The notes: a model not told the origin generated them from the letters alone. DNA of 64,000 nucleotides from Bacteroidales bacterium UBA3297 (GCA_002362105.1 DETD01000009.1:16359-80358), one strand, 5' to 3'; shown: positions 43,623-52,685, counted from the stretch's first letter. Made by a program: numbers and translations.

Positions 43623-45251
43623 ATGAAGAAAATCGTTTCTTTACTGCTGTTGTGCCTTTCTCTTTTGCCGGCAGCTAATGCCCAAACCATCAAAAACTCT
43701 TCGTTGCAAGTCGACAAATGGGGGTGGCATAAGGTGCTGAATATGAATCTGCTTGAAAGTGTCTGCTACGGCAATCTCGATGGCAATATTTATTTCCGTA
43801 CCGAGGCGGGGCGTTTTATGATTAAAGACTCGCTCTATTGTTACAATATGAAGAGCGGAAATATTGTTTCGAAACTTGAGTTCGACGGTTTCCCCTGCGT
43901 TACTCCTAACCGGACGCTCAAGTTGTTTAGAAAAGAATTTGACAAGGATACGCGTGTGTTTAAACTGTTTTGCGATGAATTGAACACGAAAACGTTGAAA
44001 ACGAATTCTTCGAAGGAACTTTTCCAAATCTCTTTGGTGAAACGTCCCGATTATGCGTTCTCTTATTCTATCTCTCCCGACAGCTCGAAGGTGCTTTGCC
44101 TTATGACGGTGGAAACCGAGAAGAACGACTACTCGCACTATTATGTGGTTTACGACCTCTTGACCGATGAATATGAGAAGAACGAAATTTCGTTCAAAAC
44201 AGCTGCCCCTTATTATTATTTGTCTGGTTGCAAAATTACCGATAAGGGCGAAATGGTGTTCATCTTGAAAACGTATGATTCGAAAAAGGCGAAAACGCTG
44301 ACTAATGTAGAAACTTTCTGGGTTGATGCCGATAAGGAGATGCAACGTTCGGTTTTCAAAATGCCGGAAAAATCGTATCTGAGTTCGCTGAATTCCCAAA
44401 TTCTGCATAATGGGAATATGGTGTTGACGATTCTTCTGCGTAATGGTGGCAATGCATCGGGCGATTTTGACCTTTATTACAATATTTTTGAAAAGTCAAA
44501 TTTCGAGAACGAGCAATACCATAAATACCATTTTAATGATGTTTGGCTCGAAAAACAAAAGGTTGCCCTGAAGGTCTACAGCCACATGGAGTTAAGCTAT
44601 ATTACCGAACTTGACAACGGAAAGGTTATGCTGACGGGTTTCCCTTATAAAATTCTGACGCAGTGCTCCAACAACTCTTGTGTCAACAAGAACTTTTGGG
44701 GTGGTTTCTTCAATTTGGAGATAAATCCTGACGGCTCTTTCGAAAAGGCTAGCTTTGTCGACCGTTTCGCAAAGAAATTAAAGACGGCAGTGGTGCCTTT
44801 GTCTAGTGTAGACATTTATTATTCTGTTTTCCCTTATGGCAACAACCTTTATTTGTTGTATAACGAATCGGTTTACAAGGTGAAAGACGGCAAACCTACG
44901 TACGCATACAAACCTGCCAATCCGGCGTATATTACTTTGTACCGCCTTGGCGAAGATGGGGAGAAGTGTTTCAACTTGTCGGGGGCGGAGCCTACATTGT
45001 TTGGTTGCAACAACTACCTTACAAGGGCTGGCAATAAGTTCTATGTCTTGACCCGTAGCAATAAGTATGGTTCTATCGGCTCGTTCGAATTGCCAGAGGT
45101 GGCGGTTAAAGACTTTACCCGCCGCAATGGCAAGGCTCCGGTAGCAAATGCGGTTGAGAAGCAGGAAAAGACTAATTCTGTTGAAACTGAATCTAAGCCG
45201 GCTCCTGCCCAAACGAAGGCTAATCCGCGCAATCGGTCGGTGAAAAAATAG
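43623..45251 (+). CDS. Secreted protein, probable beta-propeller (paralogue 2)
   Basis: 542 residues. The signal peptide ends LPAANAQ. It matches the preceding protein over its full length: SYSISPDSSKVLC, TVETEKNDYSHYYVVYDL, ELDNGKVMLTGFPY, NKFYVLTRSN, and the same basic tail (NPRNRSVKK). A tandem gene duplication, old enough for much sequence change. The function is unknown. The position upstream of an M48 protease and barrel genes suggests an envelope role. Confidence 0.75.
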   Translation: MKKIVSLLLLCLSLLPAANAQTIKNSSLQVDKWGWHKVLNMNLLESVCYGNLDGNIYFRTEAGRFMIKDSLYCYNMKSGNIVSKLEFDGFPCVTPNRTLKLFRKEFDKDTRVFKLFCDELNTKTLKTNSSKELFQISLVKRPDYAFSYSISPDSSKVLCLMTVETEKNDYSHYYVVYDLLTDEYEKNEISFKTAAPYYYLSGCKITDKGEMVFILKTYDSKKAKTLTNVETFWVDADKEMQRSVFKMPEKSYLSSLNSQILHNGNMVLTILLRNGGNASGDFDLYYNIFEKSNFENEQYHKYHFNDVWLEKQKVALKVYSHMELSYITELDNGKVMLTGFPYKILTQCSNNSCVNKNFWGGFFNLEINPDGSFEKASFVDRFAKKLKTAVVPLSSVDIYYSVFPYGNNLYLLYNESVYKVKDGKPTYAYKPANPAYITLYRLGEDGEKCFNLSGAEPTLFGCNNYLTRAGNKFYVLTRSNKYGSIGSFELPEVAVKDFTRRNGKAPVANAVEKQEKTNSVETESKPAPAQTKANPRNRSVKK

Positions 45252-45336
45252 TCTGGCCGTTTAATCCTTACTTTGTCTCGATGTCTTCTTGTTAAAGGGC
45301 AAGGAGGCCGTGTATAACGACTATATTTATTTTAAT

Positions 45337-47571
45337 ATGAAAAAACTTTTTCTATTGGGTGGCGGTTTGCTGTTGGCGGTGCTTGGCCGTTCCGCAAACT
45401 ATCAGCCAATGTCGTGCGAAGGTAAAATGCCCGAGCACATGGTCCGCCTGTTGGGCGAAGAAAAACTTTCTGACGACGAACGTACGGTGCAAAGTCTGTT
45501 CCGTTCGGGTAGGGTGCTTTATGGTACGCCTGTTAATGCCTACATCGACTCTATCGCCAACATTCTGTATAAGGCGAACCCGAATTCTGAACACGAAAAA
45601 ATAAACATTTACCTCTATAAGTCGCCTGAAGCTAACGCTTTCATGTGTCCCGACGGTTCTTTGTTTATGAATCTGGGTATGGTGGCGCAGGCTACCAGCG
45701 AGGCGGAGCTGGCGTTGGTTCTCGCTCACGAAATTGCCCATTTCGACAAAAAACACGGCTCTTCTGCCAATAAGAAGGATTTGAAAAAGGCTAAATCGGT
45801 TGCCGAATATGCGCTGAAAAAAACGATGCGCGACCGCGAGAAGGAACTAGAGGCCGATTCGTACGCTATTACCGAGTTCTACAAGAAAACGAACTATAGT
45901 TACGAGGCGGTTCCTGGGTTGTTCGACCTTTTGCAGTACAGCTACCTGCCGTTCGACGAAGAGGCTTTCGAACGCTCTTTTGTAGAGACGGCCGACTATA
46001 AGTTCCCCGATGAGTATTTCACCTCGAAACTGAACCCTATCGTCAGCCGTGAGGACTATGTCGACACGCTTGACACACATCCGAACTTGAAGAAACGCCG
46101 ACAGAACGCCGATGATTTGGTAAAGAACTTGAGCGATGAGGGGCGTACGGAATTCTTGCTGACTGAAGCCGCTTTCGACCGTGCACGCTTCCTGGCCCGC
46201 AAGGAGTCGGTTTGCCTGCTCCTGAAAAATCACGATTTCGGTGAGGCTTTTTACAACACTTACGTGATGATGGCCGACAATAAGGACGATGCCGACCTTC
46301 AGACTTTCGCCGCCCAGGCGCTTTATGGGGTGGCTAAGTATAAGGCCGACGGCGACATTACCGATGTTGTTCCCGACTATAAAAAGACAGAGGGAGAGAG
46401 TGGCGCTGCCTATTACTTCCTCCGTAAACTCAAAAAGAAGGAAGTGGCTGTACTTGCTCTCCGTTTCGCTTGGAAGGCACAAAAGGTTAATCCCGATTTG
46501 GCGCCTATTACGAAAAGCCTGATGGCGATGGTGCGTAACTACAGCCTTTCGACTTCCGATTTCTGCGACTTCGCTATGGGTACTTCTGTGGCCGATGCGC
46601 AGAAAAAGGTTGATGCCCTTCTTGGAACTGGTAAGCCGGTGGCCGAAAACGCTTCTAAGGCGTCTGGTAACGTAAAGCCTGCCTCTAATGAGACCAAAAA
46701 GCCTGATGCCAAGCAGGCTTCTAAAAGAAAGAGCAAGCGGAACATCCCTACTGCTAAGGCCAGTGGCGGAGAGACTGCTGCCGCGCCTGAAAAACGCCGC
46801 GACAGCAAGTACGACAACATTCGGCAGAAGCAGATACGTGAGAAATATGTGCTTCCCGATTCCAGTTTCACCGTGTTGAACTATATGCTGGTTGATATGA
46901 AGGCGGACTCTGCTTTTGTGAATATGCTTAGCTCTACGGCAAAGTCAGATGAGAAGAAGGATGTGGAGGATGCGCTCGACGAACTGACAAACAACGTAAA
47001 CAAGAAAGCGTTCGAGGGGGGAAAGGTCTTGTTGGTTACCCTTTACTATGGCGATGGTAAGTCGCTTGCTAGAAAAGACCGGCAAATGCAGGACAACCTT
47101 ATTAAGTGGGGACACAAATATGACATCGATTTCGTCTGTTACGAACAATTGGTGAAAAACAATCCGAATACGAAGAACTATAACTTCTACATCTTGCTGA
47201 AAAACCTGCAGTATGAGAACATTGCGGGCTCGGACAAGGGCTTGGTTAACCTGAAAAATCCGGTACTCGATTCTTTGTTGAAGAAGGAGGGTATTACCAA
47301 GATGCTCGATTTGCGTGTTGCCGATATGACAAAAAGAAAGTTCAAAATGCACGGTGTTATGGCCGGTGTTGCGGTCCCTTATGCCTTGCCTGCAGTGGTT
47401 GCGGGTGGCTTTATCAGGCTGCGCGGACTGGTTGCTTCGGCTGCCCTTACCGACCTCGATACGGGCGACACCGACAACAAGGCGGTATTAAAGGCTTCGA
47501 AGTATAACACGCAGCCACGGCTTCACCAATTCTTGTACCAGTTTTTGTCTAATGTTAAAAAAGGAGAGTAG
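45337..47571 (+). CDS. Secreted M48-family metalloprotease with extra C-terminal domain
   Basis: 744 residues from the ATG at 45337 (MKKLFLLGGG), which gives a signal peptide; the frame runs upstream to 45289. The zinc site HEIAH (131-135) and the third-ligand helix ELEADSYA (about 166-173) define an M48 peptidase of the BepA/LoiP type, which handles misassembled outer-membrane proteins. A TPR-like helical stretch follows, then a Lys-rich linker (about 455-510) and a second domain to the end that I do not recognise (VLLVTLYYGDGKSLA, DFVCYEQLVKNNP). The next gene starts 3 bases after the stop, so an operon with the barrel protein is likely. Confidence 0.88.
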   Translation: MKKLFLLGGGLLLAVLGRSANYQPMSCEGKMPEHMVRLLGEEKLSDDERTVQSLFRSGRVLYGTPVNAYIDSIANILYKANPNSEHEKINIYLYKSPEANAFMCPDGSLFMNLGMVAQATSEAELALVLAHEIAHFDKKHGSSANKKDLKKAKSVAEYALKKTMRDREKELEADSYAITEFYKKTNYSYEAVPGLFDLLQYSYLPFDEEAFERSFVETADYKFPDEYFTSKLNPIVSREDYVDTLDTHPNLKKRRQNADDLVKNLSDEGRTEFLLTEAAFDRARFLARKESVCLLLKNHDFGEAFYNTYVMMADNKDDADLQTFAAQALYGVAKYKADGDITDVVPDYKKTEGESGAAYYFLRKLKKKEVAVLALRFAWKAQKVNPDLAPITKSLMAMVRNYSLSTSDFCDFAMGTSVADAQKKVDALLGTGKPVAENASKASGNVKPASNETKKPDAKQASKRKSKRNIPTAKASGGETAAAPEKRRDSKYDNIRQKQIREKYVLPDSSFTVLNYMLVDMKADSAFVNMLSSTAKSDEKKDVEDALDELTNNVNKKAFEGGKVLLVTLYYGDGKSLARKDRQMQDNLIKWGHKYDIDFVCYEQLVKNNPNTKNYNFYILLKNLQYENIAGSDKGLVNLKNPVLDSLLKKEGITKMLDLRVADMTKRKFKMHGVMAGVAVPYALPAVVAGGFIRLRGLVASAALTDLDTGDTDNKAVLKASKYNTQPRLHQFLYQFLSNVKKGE

Positions 47572-47574
47572 TTT

Positions 47575-48432
47575 ATGCGTTCTAAATATTTGATTTCAAC
47601 AATTCTTTGCTGCCTTCCTTTGGTGGCTGGTGCGCAGGGTTTCCTTGGTAAACGCGTGTTGCTCGATGCTAACGTCTACACTTCCAGCAAGGTAGTAAGG
47701 CTTTTCGATTACAACAGCCAGTTTATAACTGTTCCTGAACCAGACGATCCTTTTTACACCACTTTCGACTCTGACTCCTATTTTGACGAGAAAGACTGTG
47801 AGACGAAGTCGATGGAAGGATATCATTTTTGGGATTGTAACATTTTCTTTTCGGCAAGTATCGAAACCATTCTTTGGCGGAAGGGTAGCCTCATGCTGGA
47901 GGCGCGCTTCGTGCCTTATTCCGATTTCTTTTACCAAGACAAGCCGCTGCTGGAATTTTCTGAATATAACTTTTCGTTAGAATTCAACCGTAAGGCCGAA
48001 GAAAGGTCTTTCGAGGCCGGAATTGGCTACCGCCAATATATGTTTAAAACGTCGAATGCCCCTTATGGCCGATACATACAGGTGGGGGTTAACAAACTGC
48101 AGGTGCAGTGGCGGCGCAATTGTCTCGATTATGCGGCGCGTTCCTTTATTGCTGAAAAAACGAAACTTCCGAGCAAGGATGTGTTAGAACGCTTTTCGAA
48201 TGAGCAGTGTGCGGGTAACGAAGACCTTTGGGCGGGTTACCTTGAACTGGGTTACAACCACCTGTTCCTGAACGACCGCTTGAGGGTGTCGTTCGCTATG
48301 CGTACCGAATTCCCGTTCTTGGGTAAGGCCGAAGAAGACGATTTGCCAAATATCGGCTATTATGCGGTCCGCCATTTCTGGAGTACCAACACCTTCTCGC
48401 TCCGTGCCGGAGTCGGTTTCCTTTTGTTCTAA
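47575..48432 (+). CDS. Outer-membrane beta-barrel protein, unknown function
   Basis: 285 residues. The signal peptide ends VAGAQ. The mature part shows alternating amphipathic strands (NIFFSASIETILW, LMLEARFVPYSDFFY, FEAGIGYRQYMF, LRVSFAMRTEF) and ends FSLRAGVGFLLF, an aromatic C-terminus that fits a barrel. Four Cys are present in the mature protein. It is packed between the M48 protease (3 bases) and the SUMF1-type lipoprotein (18 bases). It could be a client or partner of the protease; this is inference from position. Confidence 0.75.
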   Translation: MRSKYLISTILCCLPLVAGAQGFLGKRVLLDANVYTSSKVVRLFDYNSQFITVPEPDDPFYTTFDSDSYFDEKDCETKSMEGYHFWDCNIFFSASIETILWRKGSLMLEARFVPYSDFFYQDKPLLEFSEYNFSLEFNRKAEERSFEAGIGYRQYMFKTSNAPYGRYIQVGVNKLQVQWRRNCLDYAARSFIAEKTKLPSKDVLERFSNEQCAGNEDLWAGYLELGYNHLFLNDRLRVSFAMRTEFPFLGKAEEDDLPNIGYYAVRHFWSTNTFSLRAGVGFLLF

Positions 48433-48450
48433 TCATCAATTTCTGTTACT

Positions 48451-49392
48451 ATGCGTTTAAAATACTTTATACCGGCCTTCTCGCTACTGGTTGCTTTTGC
48501 GGGATGCAAACAAGACGAATGCTATTGTTCTGACGACGACCCGACGCCGGCCATTGATTTCACCATAGAAGAGGAACCCGTCAAGGAGTTCAAGGTTGGT
48601 GATACGTACTTTAAAATGGTGGGTGTACCTTCTGGCTCTTTCTTTATGGGGGCGCAAAGTTCAGATCCTGACGGCGACAACTATTCGAAAAGTGCCGATC
48701 AAGATGCCGGGCCTGTTCACAAAGTCTACTTGACGGGCTATTATATTGGGGAAACCGAAGTAACCCAAGGCTTGTGGACCGATTTGCTGGGCATGTATAA
48801 AACGGGCTGGGTCAATTACAGCAAGGTCGGCAAGTATTATCCGGTCTTCCTAATCTCTTATACCGAGGCGGTCGAAGACTTCCTTCCAGCATTGAACAAG
48901 TACCTGCACGACGATGGACAACTGCCTGAAAACATGGGGTTCGTTTTGCCTACCGAGGCCCAATGGGAATATGCGGCCCGTGGTGGCACAAAGTCGAAGG
49001 GGACCGAATATCCAGGCTCCAATGATCTCAGTGAAGTGGCTTATTACGATTCTGACTATTACAATTCTTCGTACGTATATATTAATTACGTGAAAACGCG
49101 TAAACCTAACGAACTGGGATTGTACGATATGGCTGGTAATGTGGCAGAGTGGTGCTCTGACTATTATTCAAGCACTTATTATAAGAATAGCCCGACCGAC
49201 AATCCTACTGGCCCGAAAACTTCTCCTCATTCCCCCGCTCTTTATGTGAACCGTGGAGGCGGCTACGACTCTTATAAAAAGAACCTGACGGTTTTTGCCC
49301 GTAGGGGATTAGAGGCCGACAACGTCACTAGCTCTTATTCGAGATACAATGGCGGTCTGCGTCTTTGTCTGGTAATGAAAGGTGATGAATAG
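48451..49392 (+). CDS. SUMF1/formylglycine-generating-enzyme-like lipoprotein
   Basis: 313 residues. Lipobox FAGC (Cys at residue 19). From residue 55 the SUMF1 fold is complete: MVGVPSGSFFMGA, YYIGETEVTQGLW, LPTEAQWEYAARGG, LGLYDMAGNVAEWCSDYY, NRGGGYDS and GGLRLCLVM. The family includes sulfatase-activating enzymes, but lipid-anchored Bacteroidota members such as GldJ/GldK and many others are structural or of unknown role. The protein is much shorter than GldJ/GldK. It ends the M48 protease/barrel operon. Confidence 0.9.
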   Translation: MRLKYFIPAFSLLVAFAGCKQDECYCSDDDPTPAIDFTIEEEPVKEFKVGDTYFKMVGVPSGSFFMGAQSSDPDGDNYSKSADQDAGPVHKVYLTGYYIGETEVTQGLWTDLLGMYKTGWVNYSKVGKYYPVFLISYTEAVEDFLPALNKYLHDDGQLPENMGFVLPTEAQWEYAARGGTKSKGTEYPGSNDLSEVAYYDSDYYNSSYVYINYVKTRKPNELGLYDMAGNVAEWCSDYYSSTYYKNSPTDNPTGPKTSPHSPALYVNRGGGYDSYKKNLTVFARRGLEADNVTSSYSRYNGGLRLCLVMKGDE

Positions 49393-49421
49393 CCGATTGA
49401 ATTCTTTTTGTTTAAAAATGG

Positions 49422-49451
49422 TTGCTCAATTTCAATAAAATACTATCTTTG
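49422..49451 (+). promoter_or_regulatory. Promoter of the beta-barrel gene at 49503
   Basis: TTG (49422-49424) and TATCTTTG (49444-49451) are 19 bases apart, leaving a leader of about 45 bases. Confidence 0.7.
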
Positions 49452-49502
49452 TAAATTGATAATTTCAACTATAAGAACGAAAAACAGTCTAAATAGCTAT
49501 TT

Positions 49503-50291
49503 ATGAAAAAAATAGGCATTATTCTATCGCTCCTGTTTTGCACAATGGCCGCCTTCGCCCAAAACGATGTGAAGGTTCGCTTCGGTGGACAGCTTGGCTT
49601 TAATATGAGCAAGTGGTCGGGCGATTATGAATCTCTTTATGGAACCAAGTTCCGCGTGGGTGGTAACGCTGGTGTTTTGGCTGAAGTTCAGATTAACCAG
49701 AAATGGTCGTTACAGCCCGAACTCATGATTTCTATGGAAGGTACTAAGACCGATGGCGGTACGCTTACTTTTTGCGAGAATTCCGTTTCGGGTCTCAGCC
49801 CTATTGAGGTGAAGTTGCCTGAAGATATTTCCGCCTGGTACATCAAGGTGCCTATTTGGGTGATGTATAGCTTCAACGTGGGCCCTGGCCGCCTTTCTCC
49901 GGGCTTGGGTGTCTATGTGGCTTGGGCGTTCACGGGTAAGGCCGGCGACAACGACGTCACTACTTTCTCCGACAACTCGTTCTACCGCACTGTATACGAC
50001 GAATTGCAAGAGCGTTACGCCAACTCGGCACAAGACTTCTCGCAGCAAGATGTCGAGAACATGCAGGCGTGGTACAACTCTATTCCGCGCCGTTTCGACT
50101 ATGGCGTGGGCGCAAAGTGCTGCTACGAGCTGGAAACGGGAGCTCCGGGCTTGTTCGGTTCGTTGAACGTGACCGAAGGCTTGAACGGCTCTTACAACTT
50201 GAACCTCGGTTTCTCGGTGGGTTACAAGTTTAAGTACTGCAAGTGGTTGCGTACCCGTTACAACACAGGTTTGCTCGAGTACAACCCTTAA
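49503..50291 (+). CDS. PorT-like outer-membrane beta-barrel protein
   Basis: 262 residues. The signal peptide ends AAFAQ. The opening KVRFGGQLGFNMSKWSGD and the block AGVLAEVQINQKWSLQPELMIS are typical of the outer membrane protein beta-barrel family (the PorT/OMP_b-brl group). Strands with alternating polarity continue to YKFKYCKWL. It has its own promoter and terminator and is therefore monocistronic. Several such small barrels occur per genome and their roles are mostly unknown. Confidence 0.85.
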   Translation: MKKIGIILSLLFCTMAAFAQNDVKVRFGGQLGFNMSKWSGDYESLYGTKFRVGGNAGVLAEVQINQKWSLQPELMISMEGTKTDGGTLTFCENSVSGLSPIEVKLPEDISAWYIKVPIWVMYSFNVGPGRLSPGLGVYVAWAFTGKAGDNDVTTFSDNSFYRTVYDELQERYANSAQDFSQQDVENMQAWYNSIPRRFDYGVGAKCCYELETGAPGLFGSLNVTEGLNGSYNLNLGFSVGYKFKYCKWLRTRYNTGLLEYNP

Positions 50292-50319
50292 TCTGGTTGA
50301 GAAAAGATTATTTTGAAAT

Positions 50320-50352
50320 AGCGCACGGCCCCTCCGGGTCGTGCGTTCTTTT
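50320..50352 (+). terminator. Terminator of the PorT-like gene
   Basis: GCGCACGGCCC (50321-50331) pairs with GGGTCGTGCGT (50336-50346) with G-T pairs, followed by TCTTTT. It ends just before the next gene, which has no room for a promoter downstream of it. Confidence 0.8.
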
Positions 50353-50366
50353 ACCCGTTGGTGCAA

Positions 50367-51206
50367 GTGTTTAAAAAGGTCTACATCGAAATAACTAATT
50401 CCTGCAATTTCAACTGCAGTTTCTGCTTCCCCTCGTCGCGTGCCAAGGTGCTGATGTCGCCACAGCGTTTCGAAGAGGTGTTGCTCCGTATCAAACCGTT
50501 TACCCGTTACATTTACCTGCATGTGCTGGGCGAGCCTATGTTGCACCCGCATTTCGGTGCGCTGTTACAGTTGGCTTTCCAGCATGGCTTCAACGTCAAT
50601 GTCACCTCCAACGGCTCGTTGTTGGGGCGTTTGAAGGTCGAGCCGTCGGTCCTTCGCCAAGTGCGGCAGTTTAATTTCTCGTTGCACGATGCGGTCGAGA
50701 ATATACCGCCCGAGGGGTTGGAAGACTATTTGCTGGGGGTCTGCAACTTTGTCAAGGCTTACCAGGGTAGCTGCTATTTCTCGTTGCGGTTGTGGAATGC
50801 GGGCGCCGATGGTGTTTCTGCCTTTAACCGCTATTGTCTGGACGTCTTAAACCGCGAGTTCGGCTTGTCGATGACCGACGATGTTCTTTCGCAGCGTAGC
50901 ACCACGCTGGCCGATGGGATCTACCTGAAGAATGCGGCCCGCTTCCAATGGCCGGGCCAGGTGGCGGAAGGTTGCGCTTCTAGGGCGTGCTATGCGCTCC
51001 GCGACCATATTGCCATATTGTCTGACGGCAGTGTCGTGCCATGTTGTCTCGATGCCGATGCGCAACTCCGCTTGGGCAATATCTTTACCGACGACCTGCA
51101 GGCTTTGCTGGCTTCCCCTAGGGCCGAGGCCATCCGTAAGGGATTTATGAACCGGAAGGCGGTTGAAACGCTGTGCCAGCATTGTGGCTTCGTTTTAGAC
51201 AAATAG
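50367..51206 (+). CDS. Radical SAM/SPASM protein with non-ATG start
   Basis: About 280 residues. The radical SAM motif CNFNCSFC lies 12-19 residues from the start and binds the 4Fe-4S cluster that cleaves S-adenosylmethionine. The C-terminal SPASM part has further Cys for auxiliary clusters (CASRACYAL, SDGSVVPCCLD, CQHC). Such enzymes modify peptides or small molecules; no substrate gene is adjacent. No ATG precedes the motif: candidates are TTG 50358, GTG 50361 and GTG 50367. I chose 50367 because it gives MFKKVYIEITNSCN, the usual start of this family as I remember it. The gene begins only 14 bases after a terminator stem-loop. Confidence 0.85.
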   Translation: MFKKVYIEITNSCNFNCSFCFPSSRAKVLMSPQRFEEVLLRIKPFTRYIYLHVLGEPMLHPHFGALLQLAFQHGFNVNVTSNGSLLGRLKVEPSVLRQVRQFNFSLHDAVENIPPEGLEDYLLGVCNFVKAYQGSCYFSLRLWNAGADGVSAFNRYCLDVLNREFGLSMTDDVLSQRSTTLADGIYLKNAARFQWPGQVAEGCASRACYALRDHIAILSDGSVVPCCLDADAQLRLGNIFTDDLQALLASPRAEAIRKGFMNRKAVETLCQHCGFVLDK

Positions 51207-51265
51207 GTGCTATTGAGACAAAAAAAGAAAAATGTGGCCGAAAAATGGTCGTGAAAATATGTTCT

Positions 51266-51282
51266 TTGGCATACTATTTGCA
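51266..51282 (+). promoter_or_regulatory. Sigma-54 (RpoN) type promoter
   Basis: TTGGCATA-CTAT-TTGCA matches the -24/-12 consensus TTGGCACG-N4-TTGCA, with GG at 51268-51269 and GC at 51280-51281, exactly 10 bases between. The expected transcription start is near 51294, about 35 bases before the ATG at 51328. No TAnnTTTG promoter with correct spacing is present here. Confidence 0.6.
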
Positions 51283-51327
51283 GTTAGACTTCTTGTAAAT
51301 AGGAAACAATTAATTTTTATTATACAA

Positions 51328-51870
51328 ATGAAGAAATTTTTATTGGCAGTGATCTCTATGGTCACTTTTGCGACTGCTAATGCAGCAACTTCTGGTATTG
51401 AAGATGTTCAACCTGATGGTGGCTTTAACATGGGTGTCATGTTGGGTGTTCCTCCATGTGATGATGTTGATGCAAAATTCGCAATGACTTCACTCGATTT
51501 CAATTGGACATTGACTTCTGGTATGTTCAATGCTGGCAAGTTCGGCCAAAACGGTGCCATCGACCTTGGTTTATATTATGGTTTTGCTCCATACTCTGCT
51601 GGTGATTATGATTTCAGCCAACATTGTGTTGTTGCTCGTGGTGCTTTTCACTTTGAATTCGTACAAAATTTAGATGTATATGCTGGTATGTTTGGTGGCT
51701 CAAACTTGTTTATTGGCGATGATACTGATTCTAAGCCTTGTATTGGAGCTTTTGCTGGTGCAAAATACTTCTTTACAGAACATGTTGGTGTAAAAGTCGA
51801 ATTTGGTCATGATTTTTATAAGGATCATAACTATGCACCTATTGCTGCTGGTTTGGCTCTTAAATTTTAA
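51328..51870 (+). CDS. Small secreted or outer-membrane protein (paralogue A)
   Basis: 180 residues from the ATG at 51328 (MKKFLLAVISM); an upstream in-frame start at 51232 lies before the promoter and is rejected. The signal peptide ends TANAA. The body has repeated strands (GGFNMGVMLGVPP, AIDLGLYYGFAP, FVQNLDVYAGMFGGSNLF, CIGAFAGAKYFF) and ends AAGLALKF, an aromatic end of barrel type. Eight to ten strands would fit. It shares the start SGI-DVQP-GGFN and overall plan with the next gene. A strong terminator follows. Confidence 0.78.
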   Translation: MKKFLLAVISMVTFATANAATSGIEDVQPDGGFNMGVMLGVPPCDDVDAKFAMTSLDFNWTLTSGMFNAGKFGQNGAIDLGLYYGFAPYSAGDYDFSQHCVVARGAFHFEFVQNLDVYAGMFGGSNLFIGDDTDSKPCIGAFAGAKYFFTEHVGVKVEFGHDFYKDHNYAPIAAGLALKF

Positions 51871-51889
51871 TTGCATCTAATAAACTAAG

Positions 51890-51918
51890 TGGGTTTGCCT
51901 TCGGGCAAACCTTTTTTT
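51890..51918 (+). terminator. Strong terminator between two paralogues
   Basis: A perfect stem GGTTTGCC / GGCAAACC with a TTCG tetraloop (51892-51911) followed by seven T. It separates the two paralogues, so the second depends on readthrough or its own promoter. Confidence 0.92.
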
Positions 51919-51937
51919 GTTAAATGTTATGTTATAT

Positions 51938-52648
51938 ATGAGAAAAATAATTCTTGCACTTTCTGCGTGTTGTGTTTTGATGAATGCTGAGGCTAAAACT
52001 TCCGGTATTCAAGATGTTCAGCCTAAGGGCGGTTTTAATTTGGGTATTATGATTGGTGTGCCTCCGGCTGACGAACGCGACCTCGAGTATGCGACAGAGG
52101 ACCCCCTTATGCCGAATGTCTCTATCGATGGTAACTGGACCGTGGCTTCGGGTATGTTCAATACCAAGAAGTTCGGTAAGAATGGTGCCATCGACCTCGG
52201 TTTCTACGAGGGCTTCTGTAACTACCTCAACCACTGGAACGACGAGATTGGCGCTATGCAGTTCGAAACGCTCTTCCGTTGCGCCTTCCATTTCGAGTTC
52301 GTTAAGGGGCTTGACCTGTATGCGGGTATGATGTCGGGTATCAACCTGCTTGTTCCTTATGGTGAGGATAAAGATGGTTGGGGCTACGACTGTGGCTACC
52401 ACAACCCATGGGAGCACGACTACCACCGCCATTGTCCAAGACATTGGGTAGAACGTGACCCTGAAGCCAGCTTTGCTATGGGGCCGTTTATCGGTGTAAA
52501 GTACTTCTTTACCAAACATTTTGGTTTGAAGGCTGAATTTGCAACCGACTTTGCAAGCGATGCTGCGGCCGAGGCTTCTTTCGGCCTTGCTTTCAAGTTT
52601 GGCGGTAAGGGTGGCAACACTAAATCAAGCGCTAAGAAACGTAAATAA
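51938..52648 (+). CDS. Small secreted or outer-membrane protein (paralogue B) with His/Trp-rich insert
   Basis: 236 residues from the ATG at 51938 (MRKIILALSACC), which gives a signal peptide ending NAEA. It aligns with the previous protein (SGIQDVQPKGGFNLGIMIGVPP, KFGKNGAIDLGFY, FHFEFVKGLDLYAGM, GPFIGVKYFFTKHFGLKAEF). It carries an insert at about residues 146-175 that is rich in His, Trp, Tyr and Cys (HNPWEHDYHRHCPRHW within it) and absent from paralogue A. The insert is likely an exposed loop and could bind metal. A short Lys/Arg tail follows the last strand. Confidence 0.78.
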   Translation: MRKIILALSACCVLMNAEAKTSGIQDVQPKGGFNLGIMIGVPPADERDLEYATEDPLMPNVSIDGNWTVASGMFNTKKFGKNGAIDLGFYEGFCNYLNHWNDEIGAMQFETLFRCAFHFEFVKGLDLYAGMMSGINLLVPYGEDKDGWGYDCGYHNPWEHDYHRHCPRHWVERDPEASFAMGPFIGVKYFFTKHFGLKAEFATDFASDAAAEASFGLAFKFGGKGGNTKSSAKKRK

Positions 52649-52685
52649 TAACCCCCTCCTTTGCCTGTGCGCAATTGGGGGCTCC

